A DNA stretch of 64,000 nt, taken from the NCBI GenBank assembly GCA_024742485.1, contig JANSYK010000003.1:930001-994000 (forward strand). The letters are read 5' to 3'. The translations under genes were made by a program, and so were the position numbers. Shown here in pieces: positions 1 through 7,004 of this stretch. The notes beneath the pieces were generated by a model that saw only the letters and a list, made by a program, of their open reading frames with translations, was not told where the DNA came from and searched no databases. The number at the start of each line of letters is the position of its first letter. Within the stretch, counting starts at the first letter, position 1. This DNA is from Alphaproteobacteria bacterium (GTDB lineage Bacteria > Pseudomonadota > Alphaproteobacteria > Rhizobiales > Rhizobiaceae).

Positions 1-245
1 CGAAACGCCGCTGCCACATAGGCTTCCGCACCGGCAGCCTTGAGCCACGCAATCATGATAACCGCAATGGCGATATAGGGCAGGGTTCCAATAAAGGCGC
101 GCAATGCGAATTCAACAAATCCAGCGGCCTGTTGCGTGTCGAGCACAAGAACGATCAGCGGAATGACGACGACGATTGTCCAGGGTGTTTTCAACCATGG
201 TGGCACCAGTCCTGGTGAGCGAAGGGTCGACGAAATATCTGACAC
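1..245 (-). CDS. DUF318/COG0701-type permease, N-terminal part (runs off left edge)
   Basis: About 81 codons of an integral membrane protein enter from the left edge on the minus strand. The visible N-terminus has a short cytoplasmic stretch, a hydrophobic helix rich in V/I/L (about residues 22-38), then FVEFALRAFIGTLPYIAIA and a second helix. This layout and the F-x-E-F-A-L-R-A-F-I-G-T-L-P-Y motif resemble the COG0701 permease family (ArsP/YraQ-like); the family call is from memory. I chose the GTG at 245; a GTG at 257 is also in frame. An AT-rich promoter with TTGACA and a perfect inverted repeat lies upstream. The substrate (organoarsenical or other) cannot be told from this fragment. Confidence 0.7.
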   Translation of the reverse strand, partial: MSDISSTLRSPGLVPPWLKTPWTIVVVIPLIVLVLDTQQAAGFVEFALRAFIGTLPYIAIAVIMIAWLKAAGAEAYVAAAF

Positions 246-302
246 GATGCACCTCACACCCGGTCCGCCACAGCGGCAGCACAGATAAAGCTAATAAAAC
301 TA

Positions 303-324
303 TATTTCTAGTTATATAGAAATA
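303..324. promoter_or_regulatory. Inverted repeat over the permease promoter
   Basis: TATTTCTA (303-310) and TAGAAATA (317-324) form perfect 8-bp arms around a 6-base spacer. Read on the minus strand, a TTGACA lies just upstream and TATAAC falls inside the repeat, so a bound repressor would cover the -10 region of the permease promoter. The right half, GTTATATAGAAATA (311-324), recurs exactly at 2801-2814 in front of the Cys-rich gene, in the same orientation to its gene. This suggests a shared regulator, possibly ArsR-type, but no such gene is in view. Confidence 0.6.
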
Positions 325-357
325 GAGCTCTTGTCAAACGCGTTGACAGTGTGATGT

Positions 358-1044
358 TCATTGGGTGCGCCGTTTATTGGATCGGTCGTAATGCGCCATC
401 AGATCATTGAATCTTTCGCCCTGTACGGCGATATGGCCCTTCAGTTCGGATTCCACGACCGCGGCATCACCCTTTTCGAGGGCTGCGAGAATGCGTTGGT
501 GCTCCGCCATGGACTGTTGCATCCGGCCCCGAACGTGCAACTGCATTCTGCGGAAGGGCTGAAGGCGTCTTTGCAATCGGCGCGCTTCTTCCGCCAGAAA
601 ACCATTGCCGCTGGCTGCGTAAAGCAGGCTGTGAAACTGCTCGTTCTCCCGATAATAGGCATCCGCGTCCCCGGTCTGCAGAGCCTTTTCGCATGCGGTG
701 GCTGAACCTTTGAGGGCAATAAGGTCCTCATCCGTCAGCCGTCTCGCCGCCAATCGGCCGCACATGCCCTCCAATTCGGCCATGACTTCGAACATCTGGA
801 CAAGTTCTATGATGCCGGGATGCCGCACATAGGCCCCGCGGCGGGGCCTCAACTCGAGAAGACCGGAGGCTGCCAACATCTGGAGGGCTTCGCGAAGCGG
901 TGTGCGCGAAACCGAAAAATGTTCCGACAAACGTGTTTCGTCAAGGCGATCACCATCCGAGAACTCACCGGTAATGATCAGATGCTCAAGCGTCTCGCGG
1001 ATGTTGTCAGCGCGGCGTTGAGCCATGGGCGCGTCCCGTTTCAT
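358..1044 (-). CDS. matR: GntR-family (FCD) regulator, MatR-like
   Basis: A 228-residue regulator with an N-terminal winged helix-turn-helix (residues about 5-75, with LSEHFSVSRTPLREALQMLA) and a C-terminal FCD ligand domain. The three FCD-type histidines are visible in the contexts EQFHSLL, AEHQRIL and KGHIAV, and they usually bind a metal with the effector. It is divergent from a malonyl-CoA decarboxylase gene, which is the known arrangement for MatR, the malonate-responsive regulator of rhizobial mat genes. Start ATG 1044 is chosen; ATG 1026 (MAQRR) is a good alternative. The open frame continues upstream to 1305 but that part overlaps the divergent gene and looks non-coding. The regulator family is certain; the malonate role is inferred from context. 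Confidence 0.85.
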   Translation of the reverse strand: MKRDAPMAQRRADNIRETLEHLIITGEFSDGDRLDETRLSEHFSVSRTPLREALQMLAASGLLELRPRRGAYVRHPGIIELVQMFEVMAELEGMCGRLAARRLTDEDLIALKGSATACEKALQTGDADAYYRENEQFHSLLYAASGNGFLAEEARRLQRRLQPFRRMQLHVRGRMQQSMAEHQRILAALEKGDAAVVESELKGHIAVQGERFNDLMAHYDRSNKRRTQ

Positions 1045-1072
1045 CAGATTATTATATTCAAAAAGAGAATTT

Positions 1073-1082
1073 TTGTATACAA
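1073..1082. promoter_or_regulatory. TTGTATACAA palindrome, likely MatR operator
   Basis: A perfect 10-bp palindrome lies in the divergent region between matR and the decarboxylase gene. Read on the minus strand it extends to TCTTGTATACAAAAA, close to the TCTTGTA/TACA-type site I recall being reported for MatR of Rhizobium. The placement fits control of both divergent promoters. Confidence 0.6.
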
Positions 1083-1187
1083 GAGAGTTGGCATCGCATG
1101 CAAAGAGGCAATCGGTGCCTCGATGTCGATGATCGGCAGGCCCAATGCCACTCTCGGGCAAACGATCCGTCAGAAAGGAGCAAAACC

Positions 1188-2528
1188 GTGACACGGTCGC
1201 GTTTTCTATCCGACATTCTCGGAACCATTTTCGAGCGCCGCTATTCAGCGATGGATGCTTCGGACAAACGGCCCATCGAAGAAATGTGTCGAGCGCTCCT
1301 GACAAGTGTCGGGGAGGTCTCCGGTCTGAAGCTTGCTTCCGCCATCCTGAACCGTTTCAGCCAGATGGAAGACGATCAGAAGGAAGCCTTTTTTCGGTAT
1401 CTGACCGAAGAGCTGGATGTTGATCCTGATGCAATTCAGGCCAGTGCCCGCGCTTATGGAGAGTCGCGCGCGACTGAAGATCTTCAGAAATTGACGCGGG
1501 TATCAGAACCGACACGGCAGGAATTGCTGCGGCGGCTCAATCAGGTTCCCGGGGCAACACCCAGATTGGTTGCCATGCGTCTGGACCTGCTCGATATCCT
1601 GGACGAGCACCCCGAATTCGGCCGGACGGATCTGGATTTCATGCACCTGTTTTCATCCTGGTTTAACAGGGGATTTCTTGTGCTTCGCCGAATCGACTGG
1701 GATACGCCGGCCAATATTCTGGAAAAGATCATCCAATATGAGGCTGTTCACGCCATCAATGACTGGGATGATCTGCGTCGGCGAATTGAACCGGAAGATC
1801 GGCATTGTTTTGCCTATTTTCACCCGGTGATGCCGGATGAGCCGCTCATTTTCGTCGAGGTTGCCCTGTCCAAGGGCGTACCCGGATCGGTTCAGGAGGT
1901 TCTTGCGGAGGATCGGGAGGTTCTGTCGGAAACGGAGGCCGACTCGGCCGTCTTCTATTCCATATCCAACTGTCAGCGTGGATTGAGCGGAATTTCGTTT
2001 GGCAACTCCCTGATCAAACAGGTTGTCGAGGATCTCTCGCGCGACCTTCCGCATCTCAGGACGTTTGTAACGCTTTCGCCGATGCCTGGCTTTGGCAAAT
2101 GGCTCGAAGCGCGGCGCACCGGTGATCTGGATGAGGCGGCCGGTGAGATTGTCGAGGCTGCCAGGCACGCAGCAAATGAAGACCATCCCACATCGCTCAC
2201 GGCATTCGGAGACGAGCTTCGTGCGCTCGCAGCGCATTACCTCGTGGAAGAAAAGCGATCAGACGGGCTGCCGCTTGACCCGGTCGCCCGCTTCCACCTG
2301 GGCAATGGCGCCCTGATCCATGATGTCCACGCCTTGGCCGACATCTCCAGCAATGGTCTCAGGCAGTCATGCGGTGTCATGGTCAACTATCTCTATGACC
2401 TTGCGCGGGTCGAGCAAAACCACGAGGAATTCGTCGACAATCTGACCATCGCTCGCTCTCGAGGCATCCAGGCCCTTCTGCGCAGCGGATTGCCAGAACG
2501 AAAACCCCGCAATGTCGTCAATGGCTGA
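1188..2528 (+). CDS. matA: Malonyl-CoA decarboxylase
   Basis: A 446-residue cytoplasmic enzyme that converts malonyl-CoA to acetyl-CoA and CO2. The N-terminal half is the helical domain. The C-terminal catalytic domain contains LSPMPGF (around residue 296), the conserved serine region, and FHLGNGA followed by a His/Asn-rich stretch and GVMVNYLYDL (from about residue 370), both hallmarks of the family. The start is GTG 1188 because AAGGAG lies eight bases upstream; longer in-frame starts at 1098 overlap the matR promoter. Bacterial members act in malonate assimilation with a malonyl-CoA synthetase (MatB) and a carrier (MatC). Neither is in this window, so the operon ends here or those genes are elsewhere. 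Confidence 0.93.
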   Translation: MTRSRFLSDILGTIFERRYSAMDASDKRPIEEMCRALLTSVGEVSGLKLASAILNRFSQMEDDQKEAFFRYLTEELDVDPDAIQASARAYGESRATEDLQKLTRVSEPTRQELLRRLNQVPGATPRLVAMRLDLLDILDEHPEFGRTDLDFMHLFSSWFNRGFLVLRRIDWDTPANILEKIIQYEAVHAINDWDDLRRRIEPEDRHCFAYFHPVMPDEPLIFVEVALSKGVPGSVQEVLAEDREVLSETEADSAVFYSISNCQRGLSGISFGNSLIKQVVEDLSRDLPHLRTFVTLSPMPGFGKWLEARRTGDLDEAAGEIVEAARHAANEDHPTSLTAFGDELRALAAHYLVEEKRSDGLPLDPVARFHLGNGALIHDVHALADISSNGLRQSCGVMVNYLYDLARVEQNHEEFVDNLTIARSRGIQALLRSGLPERKPRNVVNG

Positions 2529-2537
2529 CCGACTCAC

Positions 2538-2747
2538 TCAGAATTGGTGTCCGCAGCATGTGCTTTGTGCGGCAGGGCCGGAATCACGATGCGTTGCGGC
2601 GCTGCAGCCGCATCCGTTCTGACCGACAGCCTTGGCCTCCGCATCCTGTCTACAACAGGCGTCGACTCCCTCCGGAGCGGCACCGCCGCAGCAATCGGCG
2701 GTCAATCGGTTGCCACCATGTGGATCGTGTGGGGACTCATCATTCAT
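2538..2747 (-). CDS. Small cysteine-rich protein (putative metal-binding)
   Basis: A 69-residue soluble protein with ten cysteines arranged as CCGG, CC, CGC and CCG blocks: DCCGGAAPEG, DACCRQDAEAKA, NGCGCS and STCCG. There is no signal peptide or membrane segment. The pattern suggests metal or metalloid binding, or redox chemistry. I know similar CCGG/CGC-type small proteins beside COG0701 permeases and arsenic-type genes, but cannot name a family. ATG 2747 is preferred over 2765 because AGGAG lies seven bases before it. It is convergent with matA with nine bases between. Its promoter carries the 14-base motif also found before the permease at the left edge. Confidence 0.7.
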   Translation of the reverse strand: MNDESPHDPHGGNRLTADCCGGAAPEGVDACCRQDAEAKAVGQNGCGCSAATHRDSGPAAQSTCCGHQF

Positions 2748-2800
2748 TCCGTTGCTCCTGACCACCGAATGGGCAATTAATTATTTAAACCATAAAACTG

Positions 2801-2814
2801 GTTATATAGAAATA
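2801..2814. promoter_or_regulatory. GTTATATAGAAATA motif before the Cys-rich gene
   Basis: This is an exact copy of the 14 bases at 311-324, again on the upstream side of a minus-strand gene (54 bases before its ATG). ATAAAACT precedes the motif here (2793-2799 region), and a similar ATAAAACT occurs at 294-301 beside the first copy. It is probably a shared operator half-site overlapping the promoter. Confidence 0.5.
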
Positions 2815-2847
2815 AAAAGTGATTGCCAGGCAAATCTATGTGTTGGC

Positions 2848-3474
2848 CTACGGTTGAACCGCGACATGGGCCTGGCCAGGGCCTATCGCATATTTCCACG
2901 GCAGTTTTTCATGCCGCCAGCCTTCCAGCACGCGGTGGCCATCGCGGTTGCCTCGCCCCTCGAACCCGTCCACCACATGCCAGACGCGGCTGAAGCCAGC
3001 TTCTGCAAGAAAATTGACGGAGTGTCTGGAGCGACTGCCGGACCGGCAAATCAGGATGATGGCGGATGATCTGGTTCCACCTGCCGCGGTCACATAATCC
3101 TCGACCTGTGAAACAAAATGTGGGTTTCGCACGAAGCCATATTGCCCGAAATTGGGATTAACCGATGTGCCGAGGAATGCAAAGGGGATGTTCCGATCGA
3201 TCTCAACGGGGTGGCCGACCAGGCCAAACTCGGCAGGCGTTCGAACATCGATGAAGAGGATGGATGGATCGCGGGTCAATGCGTCATGAGCATCTTTCGA
3301 TGTGAGATAAAGACCCAATCCGGTCTTGCGGTGCTCTGAAAGGCGGGTCGGATCAACGGAGGATGCAAGGTCGGACGCCTGTGAGTGCGCGCTCGTCAGG
3401 AGAATTACCACAACAAGTGTGATGACAATCCGGTGAACGGGACCGAAACCCGAGATTGATGCACCAGGCCTCAT
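2848..3474 (-). CDS. Periplasmic rhodanese-domain protein
   Basis: A 208-residue protein with an N-terminal hydrophobic signal segment (about residues 15-33, VHRIVITLVVVILLTSA) and a single rhodanese domain. FIDVRTPAEFGLVGHP opens the domain. The active-site loop is CRSGSRSRHSVNFL, with the persulfide-forming cysteine followed by the expected SGxRS. VVDGFEGRGN resembles the usual V-x-GG region. Single-domain rhodaneses transfer sulfane sulfur; a secreted one probably works in thiosulfate, sulfide or metalloid handling in the periplasm. It may be read through into the Cys-rich gene 100 bases downstream, though that gene has its own promoter-like sequence. No strong ribosome site is visible at the ATG. 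Confidence 0.88.
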   Translation of the reverse strand: MRPGASISGFGPVHRIVITLVVVILLTSAHSQASDLASSVDPTRLSEHRKTGLGLYLTSKDAHDALTRDPSILFIDVRTPAEFGLVGHPVEIDRNIPFAFLGTSVNPNFGQYGFVRNPHFVSQVEDYVTAAGGTRSSAIILICRSGSRSRHSVNFLAEAGFSRVWHVVDGFEGRGNRDGHRVLEGWRHEKLPWKYAIGPGQAHVAVQP

Positions 3475-3622
3475 TGACTTTGTTTGCCTCCGGATCAGAT
3501 TGACAATGACCGGCTCAGTTTAGGGCAGCGCCGACCGGCAACGAAGTCACATTGGCGCGAGCGCGTCCAGAAACACAATTCGAACACGGCACTCAGCTGT
3601 CGCATTTTTCAGGAGTTATCAA

Positions 3623-4132
3623 ATGGTCGACACGGCACGCGGATCGAAACGGATCACTGGAGTTCTCTTTGCCATCCTCCTGGCAATCGCCTTCATGCCG
3701 ATGTCCGCAAAGGCACAGCTTGCCGACAGGACGGGATGGATGGTTTTGGCAACCGACCATGATTATCCAACGCTGACGGAAAACGTATTGGCGGCGGCAA
3801 AGAAAAACAAGATTGGCGTGGTCACCCAGGCATCGGCCACCGTTGGTGCAAAGGCGGTTCTAGACAAGACCATACCGGGCAACATGGTGATTGGCCTCTA
3901 TCATCCTCGGTTTGCGGTGCCGATGCTGGAGGCAAGCGTCGCCGCGGGTATCGAGGCGCCGATCCGTGTTTACGTTACCGAAAATCCGGATGGCACAGCA
4001 ACACTGTCCTACAAACTGCCGAGCTTCGTGTTCGCACCCTATATGGATGAAGGCGGAGAGGCATTGGCCGCGCTGGCGGCCGAACTGGACACGCTATTTG
4101 CAGCGGTCGCTGCGGACGCGGCTGCCAAATAG
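3623..4132 (+). CDS. Secreted DUF302-family protein
   Basis: A 169-residue protein with a clear signal peptide (hydrophobic residues 13-28, cleavage likely after AKA near residue 31) and one DUF302 domain. Family features are GWMVLATDHDYP at the start, IGVVTQASATVGAK, then PGNMVIGLYHPRFAVPMLEA and a C-terminal SYKLPSFVFAPY. DUF302 proteins are small alpha/beta proteins of unknown biochemical role, often found near sulfur or redox genes. Start ATG 3623 is supported by AGGAG about eight bases upstream. It is divergent from the rhodanese gene, and the 148-base gap probably carries both promoters. Confidence 0.85.
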   Translation: MVDTARGSKRITGVLFAILLAIAFMPMSAKAQLADRTGWMVLATDHDYPTLTENVLAAAKKNKIGVVTQASATVGAKAVLDKTIPGNMVIGLYHPRFAVPMLEASVAAGIEAPIRVYVTENPDGTATLSYKLPSFVFAPYMDEGGEALAALAAELDTLFAAVAADAAAK

Positions 4133-4142
4133 CGGCTCTTGT

Positions 4143-5420
4143 CTAACCGGACAGGATTGTGGATCCGTCCGGAATAGTCTGGGGCAGGGCATTGAGCGCG
4201 TCGATGCTGAAGCCCGCGATCGCCTTGTATCGTGCGGCGTGATCCGCCAGTTCTCCCGGGCTGGTGACATCGTCGATGTGATCGAATGACCCGCCACAGC
4301 GGTCCTCTATCAATTGCAACACGGCATCGGGGCCACTTCCGCGATTGGTCCGCACAATGCGAGTCGTTGCCGGACGGACGTCCGCCTCATAGGCCTCCAG
4401 TGCTTCGGCGCGAAGGCCGTGCTCAATCAGATTGGCACCGAGTTTCCTGGCATCGACGATTGCCTGGCTCGCACCGTTTGAACCCACCGGGTAGGTCGGG
4501 TGGGCAGCATCGCCCATCAACGTCACCCTGCCATCCGTCCACCGGTCGATAGGGTCGCGATCAACCATGGGATACTCAAAGATCTTGCGGGCGCCATTGA
4601 CAAGGTCGGGGACATCGATCCAGTCAAATGCCCAGTCCGCAAAGGCCGGCAGAAAGGCATCCTTGTCGGCTTCCCGGTTCCAGTCTTCCCGGTTCCATCC
4701 GGCCGACGGATCATGGGTCAGTTCTGCAATCCAGTTCATGGAAACCAAGCCGGTGGCCGGATCCGGCGCGGATATGGGGTAAGCGACCAGACGTTGGGTT
4801 GCATGGCCGATAAGGGCCATTGATGCACCGGTCCTGAAGGGGACGGCTTGGGTGGTGGCACGCCATAGGACCGCACCACCCCAGACTGGCGGACCTTCGC
4901 CCGGCTCAATTTGAGATCGAATGGCGGAGTGGATGCCATCTGCACCGACAATCAGATCGGCCGATTCCGTTCGCGTTTGGCCGGTCGTCGCCGAAACGAG
5001 CCGAAGATGGGCAGCGTTCCTGTCGTTTTCGAACCCGACTGCCCGCCACCCGGTCTGGACGCACTGTGGTCCCGCCCGCTCGATGAGCGTCTGGTGCAGC
5101 AGCATCTGCAGGGCGCCGCGGTGAATCGAGTATTGTGGCCATTTGTATCCCGCCCATCTGCCGCGCGGCTCAGTCCAGATTTCCAACCCCTTTTTGCTGA
5201 ACATTCCATATTCTCGGGTCTCGACACCGATTTGCGCCAGACTGTCCTCCAGACCAAGATCGAACAGTTCCCTGACGGCATTGGGTTGAAGATTGATTCC
5301 GACGCCAAGCGGTTTGAGTGCCTGTGCCGATTCAAAAACCTTGAACGGAACGCCGATCTGGTGGCAGGTCAACGCCAGGCTGAGCCCCGCAATTCCGGCG
5401 CCGGCTATGAGAACGGTCAT
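4143..5420 (-). CDS. FAD-dependent aromatic-ring monooxygenase
   Basis: A 425-residue group A flavoprotein monooxygenase (PHBH fold). It has the N-terminal FAD-binding GAGIAGLSLAL (residues about 6-16), the DG motif VGADGIHSAIR in the middle and the GD motif GDAAHPTYPVGSNGASQ near residue 290. These use NAD(P)H and O2 to hydroxylate aromatic or heteroaromatic substrates. The GSNGASQAIVDA variant resembles PhzS-like and salicylate-hydroxylase-like enzymes, but the substrate cannot be assigned. The open frame extends to 5774, past the MarR gene; ATG 5420 matches the usual N-terminus. It is transcribed divergently from a MarR regulator with an operator between, so it is probably induced by its aromatic substrate. 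Confidence 0.9.
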   Translation of the reverse strand: MTVLIAGAGIAGLSLALTCHQIGVPFKVFESAQALKPLGVGINLQPNAVRELFDLGLEDSLAQIGVETREYGMFSKKGLEIWTEPRGRWAGYKWPQYSIHRGALQMLLHQTLIERAGPQCVQTGWRAVGFENDRNAAHLRLVSATTGQTRTESADLIVGADGIHSAIRSQIEPGEGPPVWGGAVLWRATTQAVPFRTGASMALIGHATQRLVAYPISAPDPATGLVSMNWIAELTHDPSAGWNREDWNREADKDAFLPAFADWAFDWIDVPDLVNGARKIFEYPMVDRDPIDRWTDGRVTLMGDAAHPTYPVGSNGASQAIVDARKLGANLIEHGLRAEALEAYEADVRPATTRIVRTNRGSGPDAVLQLIEDRCGGSFDHIDDVTSPGELADHAARYKAIAGFSIDALNALPQTIPDGSTILSG

Positions 5421-5456
5421 TTGGGCACTCCAATGCACGCATTGACTTGAGAATTG

Positions 5457-5477
5457 ATCGTTTATGTCATAAACGAT
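5457..5477. promoter_or_regulatory. Perfect palindrome, likely MarR operator
   Basis: ATCGTTTATG and CATAAACGAT form perfect 10-bp arms around one base, and the outer TTGAT/ATCAA adds further partial symmetry. It lies 37 bases upstream of the monooxygenase ATG and 56 bases before the MarR start, where a repressor would block both divergent promoters. Confidence 0.75.
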
Positions 5478-5532
5478 TATCAAATGGGAAGAGTCATGTA
5501 AACCGGACGGGGTCGGACAGGGAGATCTGCCA

Positions 5533-6012
5533 TTGGCAAAGACAAGATCAGACGATGCGGCGGCCGAACTGGATCCTGGTATGCTGCATGATCTGCTGGG
5601 GCATCTGCTCCGGCACGCCTTTAACAAAGGGCAAGCCGTGTTTGCCGAAGTGTTTGCGGCAGAGCGCATCACACCATTACAATTCATGATGCTTGAGCTG
5701 ATTTCACGAAACCCGGGCGTGACCCACTCACAAATCCAAATATCAATGGGAACATCCGCATCGGTGGTAACCACGGCGCTAAAGCCGCTTGTAATGGCCG
5801 GTCATGTTGCCGGGACCGTATCCGGGGCAGACAAACGCCGCGTGTGTTACCGACTGACCGAGACCGGCGATTGCTGGTTTACAGAACTCCGGCCAAAGAT
5901 ATCACGGTGTGAAGACCAGTTTGCGAAGTCGTTGACGCCGACCCAGCGTTCAGACCTGGCTGCGATGCTGTGTTTGATTTCCGGAATCGACCAGCCCGAC
6001 AAGACAGCGTGA
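5533..6012 (+). CDS. MarR-family transcriptional regulator
   Basis: A 159-residue winged-helix regulator. The core is ITPLQFMMLELISRNPG, then HSQIQISMGTSASVVTTALKPL (recognition helix) and the wing SGADKRRVCYRLTETG. MarR dimers usually repress nearby genes and release DNA on binding a phenolic ligand; here the probable target is the divergent monooxygenase and itself. It starts at TTG 5533 with GGGAG about eight bases upstream. A strong terminator follows about 100 bases after the stop. Family assignment is firm; target and ligand are inferred. Confidence 0.9.
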   Translation: MAKTRSDDAAAELDPGMLHDLLGHLLRHAFNKGQAVFAEVFAAERITPLQFMMLELISRNPGVTHSQIQISMGTSASVVTTALKPLVMAGHVAGTVSGADKRRVCYRLTETGDCWFTELRPKISRCEDQFAKSLTPTQRSDLAAMLCLISGIDQPDKTA

Positions 6013-6113
6013 TGGCGCTGAGCACCGTTCAGGTGCCGTTCATCCGGTTAATGCCATTAATCAAGGCGTTTGGAGAGCTGGTATGGCCGCCGCCCGGCCA
6101 TGCCTGTGAGGGG

Positions 6114-6152
6114 AGCCGGGCACTTCTCGTCGAAGTGCCCGGCTATTTCTTT
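6114..6152 (+). terminator. Rho-independent terminator after marR-type gene
   Basis: AGCCGGGCACTTC (6114-6126) pairs perfectly with GAAGTGCCCGGCT (6132-6144) around a five-base loop, then a T-rich run TATTTCTTTT. It ends the MarR transcript about 100 bases after its stop. Confidence 0.88.
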
Positions 6153-6199
6153 TCATCGAGCACGTGACGAGAATGTGTGGCGGTGTTTGGAACCGCACA

Positions 6200-6547
6200 T
6201 CAGCTTCCCTGAGAACGCCAGATTTCATCAAGCGGAATGAGTCGGACCGTACGTTGGTCCGCAGTGACCGTGGCGTGGTTTTCAGCCACCAGATCCATGG
6301 CCCGTTGCCGTCGTGATGCCACACTGTCGGAAAGGCTCGCCGAAATCTCCGTTGTTTGTGCCTGTAATTCGTCGCACGATTCAAGACGTTCAAATGCACA
6401 ATACGGATTTTCAGCGTGTGAACACGCCTCAATGACCGTGTCGTAGCAAACTATCAGCGATCGGGCTGAATTGTCTGAAAAATATGGCGAAATCCCGAAT
6501 ATGATGGCCGTAAATCCCGCCGCATTTGCGATATAACCAATGGCCAT
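6200..6547 (-). CDS. Hypothetical protein with N-terminal hydrophobic segment
   Basis: A 115-residue protein I do not recognise. Residues 2-22 (AIGYIANAAGFTAIIFGISPYF) form a likely membrane anchor or uncleaved signal. The remainder is polar, with four cysteines (C34, C42, C50 and C58 by count) spaced about eight residues apart, then a helical stretch with SDSVASRRQRAMDLVAENHA. The ATG at 6547 follows a G-rich stretch (GGGGG) at suitable spacing. It stands alone on the minus strand, convergent with the MarR gene. The regular cysteine spacing could mean disulfides if the domain faces the periplasm. Confidence 0.6.
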   Translation of the reverse strand: MAIGYIANAAGFTAIIFGISPYFSDNSARSLIVCYDTVIEACSHAENPYCAFERLESCDELQAQTTEISASLSDSVASRRQRAMDLVAENHATVTADQRTVRLIPLDEIWRSQGS

Positions 6548-6677
6548 GATAATCCCCCGTGGTTCATTGATGCCTCGGGAAGACTGTAACTGATGGGCGT
6601 TTCAGTCCGGTGTCGCAAACTGTCAGGTTTGTATCAATCCTGTAAAACTTCTTTTAACGGTTGGTTCCGTTAACTTA

Positions 6678-6706
6678 TTGCTTGTGAAATATGGCTGTGC
6701 TAATCT
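6678..6706 (+). promoter_or_regulatory. Sigma70-type promoter of a candidate small RNA
   Basis: TTGCTT (6678-6683), a 17-base spacer and TAATCT (6701-6706) make a well-spaced housekeeping promoter on the plus strand. It is 300 bases from the next plus-strand gene, and a strong terminator lies about 110 bases downstream. Confidence 0.55.
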
Positions 6707-6712
6707 CTAAGT

Positions 6713-6819
6713 TGCGGCACTTAATGCGCATCGGCAACCCCGACTGTCGATTGCTTGTGTCGCGTGTATCTTCCTATCGGATTCCAATTTGAACCGTCGC
6801 CGTGGCGACGGTTTTTTTT
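6713..6819 (+). ncRNA. Candidate small RNA (about 107 nt), promoter to terminator
   Basis: The segment lies between a predicted promoter and a Rho-independent terminator with no convincing reading frame. The terminator is AACCGTCGCC (6792-6801) paired with GGCGACGGTT (6804-6813), followed by eight T residues (6812-6819). The GC-rich stem with an uninterrupted U-tail is typical of trans-acting sRNAs. The 5' part is unremarkable and I cannot match it to a named family. The flanking genes are a minus-strand hypothetical gene and a plus-strand GNAT gene, so the terminator is not explained as the end of either. Confidence 0.6.
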
Positions 6820-7004
6820 GTTCACGCACCTGCGGCGCGCCAAAGTCGGGAGGTGGTGCCAGCAGGTGAATTCAATCCATCATTTACCATATCCCCCGGA
6901 TACAGGTCGTTTTGCCACACTGCTGGCGTGAGTTCACCCGTTCCTTAACCTGTTGTGTGTAACAACGGCAATGTCGCGCGACGTCGCCAGATGGAGCGAA
7001 CAAT

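Noticed and set aside
1098-1187. Longer N-terminus of malonyl-CoA decarboxylase
   Set aside because: GTG 1188 has AAGGAG upstream, and the extra 30 codons lie in the divergent promoter region.
4143-5774. Longer start of the monooxygenase at 5774
   Set aside because: It would run through the MarR gene and the operator; ATG 5420 gives the standard N-terminus.
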